Positions 58,610 through 64,000 of a stretch of 64,000 bases of DNA are shown here, one piece after another. Origin of the DNA: Hydra vulgaris (taxonomy: Eukaryota; Cnidaria; Hydrozoa; Anthoathecata; Hydridae); NCBI RefSeq assembly GCF_038396675.1, contig NC_088933.1, positions 12,524,501-12,588,500 on the forward strand, in the 5' to 3' direction. The position numbers and the translations under genes are program-made. Each line of letters opens with the position of its first letter. Position 1 is the first letter of the stretch. Under the pieces are notes generated by a model that ran no database searches, was not told where the DNA came from, and was given only the letters and a program-made list of their open reading frames with translations.

Positions 58610-60470
58610 TCTAATCTTAAAATTCTTTTAATATCTTATCCACTTCTATATTTTCCATAATCCCTTCTAGAAGATAGATTTATAATATCAAATCCATGAG
58701 GCCCTGGTCAAGCATCTTTACAAAATCTTATAAACTCGTCTTTGCCGTATCACTTAAAACATGATCTTTTTAAATATGATTTAAATTCTTTGAATCTTGT
58801 GGAAATAAGCAAATAAAATTTGTATTTTCTCGTTTAGTTCTCCTAGGTAGCATATGATAATTTTGTGCAAAATAAAAACAATCCATATTTCTATTTCGCT
58901 TTGTTAATTGTAAATCATCAAATAGCATCAAATTATTCTTATGAATATCAAGATTAGTGAACGGAAACTTTCGGCTTCGGCCAAAACCGAAACCTAAATT
59001 TCTGCTTCAACAATTTTTTTACTTTTCCTGTTTCGGCCAAAATTTCGGTTCAAACCGCAACCGAAATGGACTGAAACTTTTATTAGATTTTTTTTAAGTT
59101 TAGATAACTTTTTTTTAATTTAGAGTGGGATCATGACGAATTCCTAATTGTAATTGTTTGTTAGTAAATCAATTTTTAATTATAACAATTGTAGAAATTT
59201 TAATTGAAATCACGTTACATAATAGTTTTAAGTTACTATTCTCAAATCATTCTTAAAATGAATTAACATTTAAGCAAAGCAACCCAAACCAATAGTTTCA
59301 TCAAAAGTTTCTCATTGCTAAATTTTACAATGGAAAATAATTGATAAAAAACTTGTTTATGGAATCATTTTACCGTGACTGCTACTGATTTCAAATACGG
59401 AACTTCCAATATCTGCAATTTGAAAATATCTCGTGGATCGCACAATCCAAAACTTCAATCACTTAGCGGACTTTCATCACATTTAAGAAGTCCTTTACTC
59501 TAAAAAATCTCCTAACTGAAAAAGAAATACTCACAAGTACCGGCAGTCCTGAAAATATACCAACTTCAGATCAAGTTGAGCCTATTACAATTAAAAAAAA
59601 AACAATACCCTTAAAACGGCAGAGGGCTGAAATGTTGGAATTTGCAATGCCTGATTGGGTTGACAATATTTCAAAAATTAGTTCAAACTCCAAAAAAGGT
59701 CTGAAGTTTCATAGATTTATATTAGAAAACAACATTAAAAGCAAAGTTTGAAAAAAAATGTATTCTGTAGTGAAAATATTTAAATTATTATCTTTAATTA
59801 TTAAAATGTCTTGACATATTATAGTTTTTATCAAACTATGTTACATGGTGATTGCTTAGATATATATAAAATAGTTTTTTTGCTTTAATTCGGTGATCAT
59901 GAAAGGTTCAGGGATTTTAAACATTCTTTTTCAAATTTCGGCCGAAATTTCGGTTTCGGTTTCGGCTACAGTTTCACTGAACAGAAATTTCGGTACTTTC
60001 GGTTTCGGCTCAAATTTCGTTTCGGTCGATCATTAATCAAGATTTTCAGGATCTGGTACATCATCAGCTGTTTTAAAAAATTTACACTCCATTTCTGTTT
60101 TCTCATTTAAATTTTTTGAAATGTCTTCAATTATAAGCTCAGGGTGTGCATATTATTTTTCTATTTTGTCTTGTAACTTAAATAGTTCAAGAATAACTTC
60201 TTTTTGTAATTTTTTTTCAAAAGTTCTTTTTAATTTTTTGTATTCTGGTTGAAAAAGAGATTTTCCAAAATCTTGTAAATTATTATAGTCTAACCAACCA
60301 GATCTTAAAAGTAAATTTAGTAATAAAGTAGGTTTTCCACAACCTGACTTTCCAATAATAGCTCCTCTTATACTTTTAGGTAACAACTTATTATTATTTC
60401 TCTTATTGTTATTTACATTCCATGATAAATCTATAATATCCTTTTCTTTATTTACTTTATATAAAAAAAT
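58610..60470 (-). pseudogene. Polinton packaging ATPase (FtsK/HerA type), split by a hAT insertion
   Basis: The N-terminal part (60470-60036) has a Walker A region, RGAIIGKSGCGKPTLLLNLL, where Pro replaces the usual Ser/Thr after Lys, followed by LDYNNLQDFGKSLFQPEYKK and ECKFFKTADDVPDPENLD. The C-terminal part (58954-58610) resumes with LMLFDDLQLTKRNRNMDCFY (Walker B LMLFDD), FAQNYHMLPRRTKRENTNF and ends PGPHGFDIINLSSRRDYGKY. The hAT element lies exactly between them. Stops also occur in the C-terminal half. It would pump DNA into capsids. Confidence 0.8.
58955..60035 (+). mobile_element. Non-autonomous hAT element nested in the Polinton ATPase gene
   Basis: The 8-bp target duplication ATCAAGAT occurs at 58947-58954 and 60036-60043. 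The ends begin TAGTGAACGGAAAC and (complement) TAATGATCGACCGAAACG, followed by many TTTCGG/CCGAAA subterminal motifs on both sides. Internally, plus-strand sequence at 59370-59520 reads like a BED-type finger (CNLKISRGSHNPKLQSLSGL then SSHLRS). At 59600-59750 it reads LKRQRAEMLEFAMPDWVDNI, a hAT N-terminal linker. The catalytic domain is deleted, so it needed another element's transposase. Confidence 0.85.
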
Positions 60471-60543
60471 GTACTGTTTTAAATGTAAAAATAAAACCAA
60501 TACACTAAACTTACAAAATGTTGTAAGTAAAAACAAATGAAAT

Positions 60544-61013
60544 ATGCTACGTGGAACTTGTGCTATTTGTGGAAAAACAAAAACTAAATTTGTATCAGCA
60601 AAAACAGGAGGTGATTTAGTTAGTTCAATTAATTCAGCAATAATAAAACTACCATGGTAAAAGTTTCCAAGTGAAATGCATTTATCTGGTATGAACTTTG
60701 CTGGTCCTGGTATTAATTTAGATGAACGATTAACTTCTACTAGTGCATATAAAGAATGAAGCAAACCTGTAGATAAAGTTGATAATGCAGCTTACCATCA
60801 TGATCTTGATTATAAATACTTTACAGATGTAGCAAGAAGAAATGAAGCTGATAAAATTATGCTCGATGAAACGGATGCTATAAAAAATCCAAATATACGT
60901 GAATGAATTGAACAAGGGATTATAAAATCTACTATATCAACTAAAGCAAAGCTTGGATTGGGTGTTCAAAAAAACTATCAACGATCTGTAAAAAAGACAA
61001 GGATAAAGAATTA
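60544..61013 (+). pseudogene. Polinton protein with parvovirus-VP1-type phospholipase A2 domain
   Basis: One frame from ATG 60544 to TAA ~61013 with three in-frame stops (60658, 60757, 60904). An N-terminal CAICGK precedes MNFAGPGINLDERL (the calcium-loop type G-P-G) and VDNAAYHHDLDY, the His-Asp catalytic motif of PLA2-like viral domains, then RRNEADKIM. At 60757 and 60904 TGA stands where Trp is usual (E-W-S-K-P). In parvoviruses such domains act in membrane passage; in Polintons the role is unproven. The gene is divergent from the ATPase. Confidence 0.6.
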
Positions 61014-61815
61014 AAATGGACTGACAAACTTGCAAACAAACTTCATAGACCAGTTATAGAACGTTTCAGAAAAAGAAAAGTTATTGTAAATGGAATCGAT
61101 GAAATATATTTAGTCGAGATGCAATCTTTTTCCAAATTCAATAAAAGTATAAAATACTTATTAATGGTTATAGATGTTTTTCAAAGTATGGATGGATTGT
61201 TCCATTGAAGAATAAAACTGGAGTTGATATTGTTGATGCATTAAATAAAATCTTTAAAGAAAGAAGGTGTAATAAAATATGGGTAGATAAAGCCTTAGAA
61301 TTTTATAATAAGCATGTTAAGGCATCGGGCGTTTAGTTATATTTGATTGAAAATAAAAAAAAGTTGTGTAGTTGAACGTTGGAATAGAACAAGGAAAATG
61401 TTTAAGTACTTTTCTGCTAATTCTACTTGAAAATATATCGACGTTTTAGATGAAATGATAATTAAATACAACAACACGCATTCTTCAATTAAAATGACAC
61501 CAGTTGCAGCTAGCAATAAAAAGAATGAGAATATTGTTTGGTTGAATCTAAATACAAAGGTACTATCAGAGCCCGTTAAACCAAAGTTTTCAATTAGTGA
61601 TTGAGTTAGGATAACTAAAAAGAAGGTAACGTTTAAAAAAGGGTACACTAAGATGGACTGAGGTGGTTTTTACTGTGTCTCAGATTCAGTTCACAGATCC
61701 ACCGACGTATAAAATAACTGACGATAATGGTGAAGAAATACAAGGTACTATTTATGAACAGGAAATGCAAAAAACTAATCAAAAAATATTTAGGATTGAA
61801 AGAGTTGTTCGTTAA
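60985..61815 (+). pseudogene. Polinton retroviral-type integrase
   Basis: Starts near KELKWTDKLANKLHRPVIER and has LVEMQSFSKFNKSIKYLLMV, KYGWIVPLKNKTG, KIWVDKALEFYNKHVK (second Asp), SVERWNRTRKMFKYF (Glu region), YNNTHSSIKMTPVAAS and a C-terminal chromodomain-like RITKKKVTFKKGYTLRWTE. The first catalytic Asp, normally just before LVEMQ, is missing (three residues appear deleted). There is a one-base deletion at ~61180 and stops at 61334, 61438 and 61602. In active copies it inserts the element and makes 6-bp duplications. Confidence 0.75.
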
Positions 61816-61944
61816 CTCAAAATCAAATCATTAGTAAAGTGAAATGGGTACCCTCATACGTTCAACTCATGGGTTGACAATAAAGAATTGATAAGACTAT
61901 AAAAAATAATGGAAAAAGATTGGTAGTTACATTAAACTCTGTTA

Positions 61945-62316
61945 CAATCTGGAAGCTTTATGCTTTAATAAGACAATTTTACAATTAGACATAAAAAAAT
62001 GTTCTGATGTAATTTTTTTTTATTTGGTTTAGAAATTATGTTTGTATAACAAACATAATTTAGCTTAGAATTTATGGTTATGATACAACCATAATTTTAT
62101 TTTTATATACTTTTTTTTTTTGGCTTAGAAATTATGGTTGTGATGTAACCATTGTATATTAATAGATTATGGTTGTATAACAACCAAAATTTTATTTATT
62201 TTTTATTTTTTTATTTTGCTTATAAATTATGGCTGTGATGTAACCATAATTTATATATAGATTATGGTTATGATAGAGCTATTTTTTTTGACCCAGAATC
62301 GGGACTTTATAGTACT
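61945..62316 (-). repeat. Polinton right terminal inverted repeat
   Basis: Reverse complement of 48062-48459 with scattered differences, ending CCCAGAATCGGGACTTTATA then GTACT. Confidence 0.85.
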
Positions 62317-62322
62317 TTGGCA

Positions 62323-63299
62323 AAAATGAGTAATCACACTCTCAAAAATATACTTAGAGTTTTTTCTTCTGAGATGTTATAATCGAAAAAGATTTCATTT
62401 CAAATGTGTTTGCTGTGCAGGCCAAATACAAAATAAAAAAGTTTGCCCCCATATATAGGATGAGATATATGTCTTTTATACTATTGCCAGGAGATTTTGA
62501 ATTTAGCAATTTAGTGGTTTACTCACTGAAAACTCTCAGTCCAGTTTTATATTTTTTAGCAAATTGAAGGTGCAAAAGAGTCGGCTGTTTTTGTGCTTAT
62601 CCTTTATTTTAAGGACATGATTGAAAAGATTGTTCAACATTCCTAAAAAAAAAGAAGTTCAATTGGAGAAATAAAGTTAAGAATAAGCTCAAATTTCCGG
62701 TAAGATTTAACCAATGGTTATTAAATAGAATATTAAATGAAGTTTTAAACCTGTCAATGAATTTAAACTTAGTATAATGTAGTAAATTAGAATAAATTAT
62801 AGTATTATTACCTTAACATTTGGCGTTGGAGTGCAAACCGTTTGAGATTTTTTTTGTTTCCAGGCTCCAATCACAGCATTTTTTACAGAACATTTTAATT
62901 AGACAATTAGACATAAATATGAAATGAATATGACATGTAAACGAATATAAATATGACACAAATATGAAAATACTTAAATTTGGATTTTTTATAATGCCTG
63001 AAAAAGTTATTACTAAAACATCATAAAGTCCTGCGTCCGCCACTTTGAACAGTGGAAACACATTCCTTAATTTTAGATGGCATTATATTGATAAACTTTT
63101 TAATTTGTTTTTTCTGTTATCTGACTAGATTTTTAATATCTCAGTTACATTGCAATTTTGCTGCTATATGGTTACATATAAATGATTTATAAGCTACACA
63201 TTTAACATTATCTCATTATTCCAGAATTTGGTGAGCAAAACCCAAAAAACATCTGGCTGATCCAGTTTGTGTAAATGTAAAAGCCATTAATGATAATTA
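62323..63299. other. No gene recognised
   Basis: A segment at 62850-62880 (TTTCCAGGCTCCAATCA) resembles the loop of the fold-back at 42.2 kb. Confidence 0.4.
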
Positions 63300-63640
63300 A
63301 GTTCATTTGACTTTGTTTTTTCCGTGGTGAAACTTGTAGTACCAGATAAGTTGACTCGACAATGTCAATTTGCGAGTGATTAAATGCGTGTAGTAGAGCA
63401 GCAGTTATATCTTTTATGGTGTGAAACGGTAAGGCAAGTTTGTGGCTTGTTTTATAAAAGCTTCAAGAACCTTTATATTTACTAATAAAAAGAGTCCCAA
63501 TGCGGCTGACCAATACTCTAAACTGAATGAGCAGTAATAGACACAACACGTTTCAATAGTTCAATGTTTGAATGTGCGTCTAAGAACAGTAAACGAGCAT
63601 GTTTTGGATCTCGTAAAATGAGATCCTCTTAAAGTTACCC
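63300..63640 (-). other. Doubtful non-LTR reverse transcriptase remnant
   Basis: A minus-strand frame at about 63580-63420 reads TIETCCVYYCSFSLEYWSAA followed by NIKVLEAFIKQATNL, reminiscent of the LEY-W and QRRAT motifs at the RT thumb of CR1/Jockey-like LINEs. Stops are frequent and no catalytic FADD box is seen. Low confidence. Confidence 0.25.
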
Positions 63641-63863
63641 AGGTTGGTACATGTGTCGGCGTTTGAAGGATTAAGAAGGAAACCAGAGGCAACATTTTTT
63701 TCTTTTAAAGACCAGTTTATCTTTTTCTACATCATATGGAACTGCATGCTGTATATTTTATTTGACTCTTTATCCACTCTTCTACTATTTGCCGTCATTT
63801 CATTTTAGTGAAAGAAAATTGCCACATAAAGTTCCTAGTTTAGAGGGGTTGAACTTGATGGTA

Positions 63864-63897
63864 AAAGCTTTGCATTTGATACAAATGCAAAGCTTTA
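63864..63897. repeat. Perfect 15-bp inverted repeat
   Basis: AAAGCTTTGCATTTG, ATAC, and its complement form a hairpin near the window end. Nothing else is recognised from 63640 to 64000. Confidence 0.8.
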
Positions 63898-64000
63898 TAT
63901 ACCACATAAGGTGGTAATTTAGAGGCCTCTGACGAATTTTATTTTCTTTTTGAACATTTTGTCCCTCTTTTTGTTATAATTTTCCGTTTTCCTGGGTTGT

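Larger units (their letters stand above)
48062..62316. mobile_element. Complete but decayed Polinton/Maverick transposon (14.3 kb)
   Basis: Both ends start 5'-AGTA(G/C)TATAAAGTCCCGATT and are extended inverted repeats. The gene set is diagnostic: protein-primed DNA polymerase B, integrase, adenain-like protease, packaging ATPase and major capsid protein. Most genes are on the minus strand, with two at the right end on the plus strand. Nearly all carry stops or frameshifts, and a hAT element is nested at 58955-60035. The element is therefore an inactive relic of a self-replicating, possibly virion-forming transposon. Confidence 0.92.

Noticed and set aside
60153-60764. 203-residue minus ORF joining the ATPase N-terminus to an unrelated leader
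   Set aside because: Its first ~110 residues are antisense to the plus-strand phospholipase-like gene; only the last ~95 residues are real ATPase.
48062-62316. An integrated free-living virus
   Set aside because: TIRs, integrase, 6-bp duplication and gene order are those of Polinton transposons; no additional viral genome features are seen.

Overview
The window is a repeat-laden, very AT-rich metazoan nuclear sequence with spliced genes, long (TA)n arrays, a short interstitial (CCCTAA)n tract and almost every class of animal DNA transposon. The codon and intron style, the 5'-TTAGGG-type telomere motif and the mix of hAT, PIF/Harbinger, EnSpm/CACTA-like, mariner, pogo/Tigger-like and Polinton/Maverick elements fit a cnidarian, most likely Hydra. 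This assignment rests on recognising families by eye, without database searches.

Layout. 0-5 kb: the 5' half of an intronless class A GPCR runs off the left edge (minus strand), followed by a near-perfect 473-bp tandem duplication and a large fold-back repeat. 5.5-12.2 kb: a two-gene EnSpm/CACTA-like unit on the minus strand. It has a dead transposase and a 12-exon partner gene carrying a DUF4806-type C-terminus whose intron phases agree with one exception. 12.7-19.3 kb: degraded DDE transposase, a non-LTR retrotransposon 3' end, a tRNA-derived SINE and a transposon ORF fragment, with long TA arrays. 20-29 kb: three decayed hAT or hAT-like transposases and a truncated mariner. 30-34.7 kb: a MADF/BESS gene with an in-frame stop, and a 2.8-kb DNA transposon whose transposase is broken by a single stop codon. 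35-39.4 kb: two more transposase pseudogenes and a GC-richer ~152-bp satellite. 39.9-40.5 kb: a single-exon secreted cysteine-rich precursor, the best candidate for an ordinary host gene besides the GPCR. 43.28-46.10 kb: a structurally complete PIF/Harbinger element with TIRs, a TAA target duplication, an intact DD37E transposase and a divergently placed two-exon Myb/SANT-like gene.

48.06-62.32 kb is a whole Polinton/Maverick, bounded by ~0.37-0.4-kb TIRs and a 6-bp target duplication (TTAGCA/TTGGCA). It carries the expected self-synthesising, virion-like set: fibre-like protein, adenain-like protease, protein-primed DNA polymerase B, AT-hook protein, double-jelly-roll major capsid protein, several conserved structural proteins, a dUTPase-fold-like protein, packaging ATPase, phospholipase-like protein and retroviral-type integrase. 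Nearly every gene is broken by stops or frameshifts, and a 1.08-kb non-autonomous hAT element with an 8-bp target duplication is nested inside the ATPase gene. Beyond 62.3 kb only a doubtful LINE remnant is seen.

Pairs that work together: EnSpm transposase plus DUF4806 partner; Harbinger transposase plus Myb-like DNA-binding partner (which in known Harbinger elements imports and guides the transposase); and the Polinton replication, integration and capsid modules.
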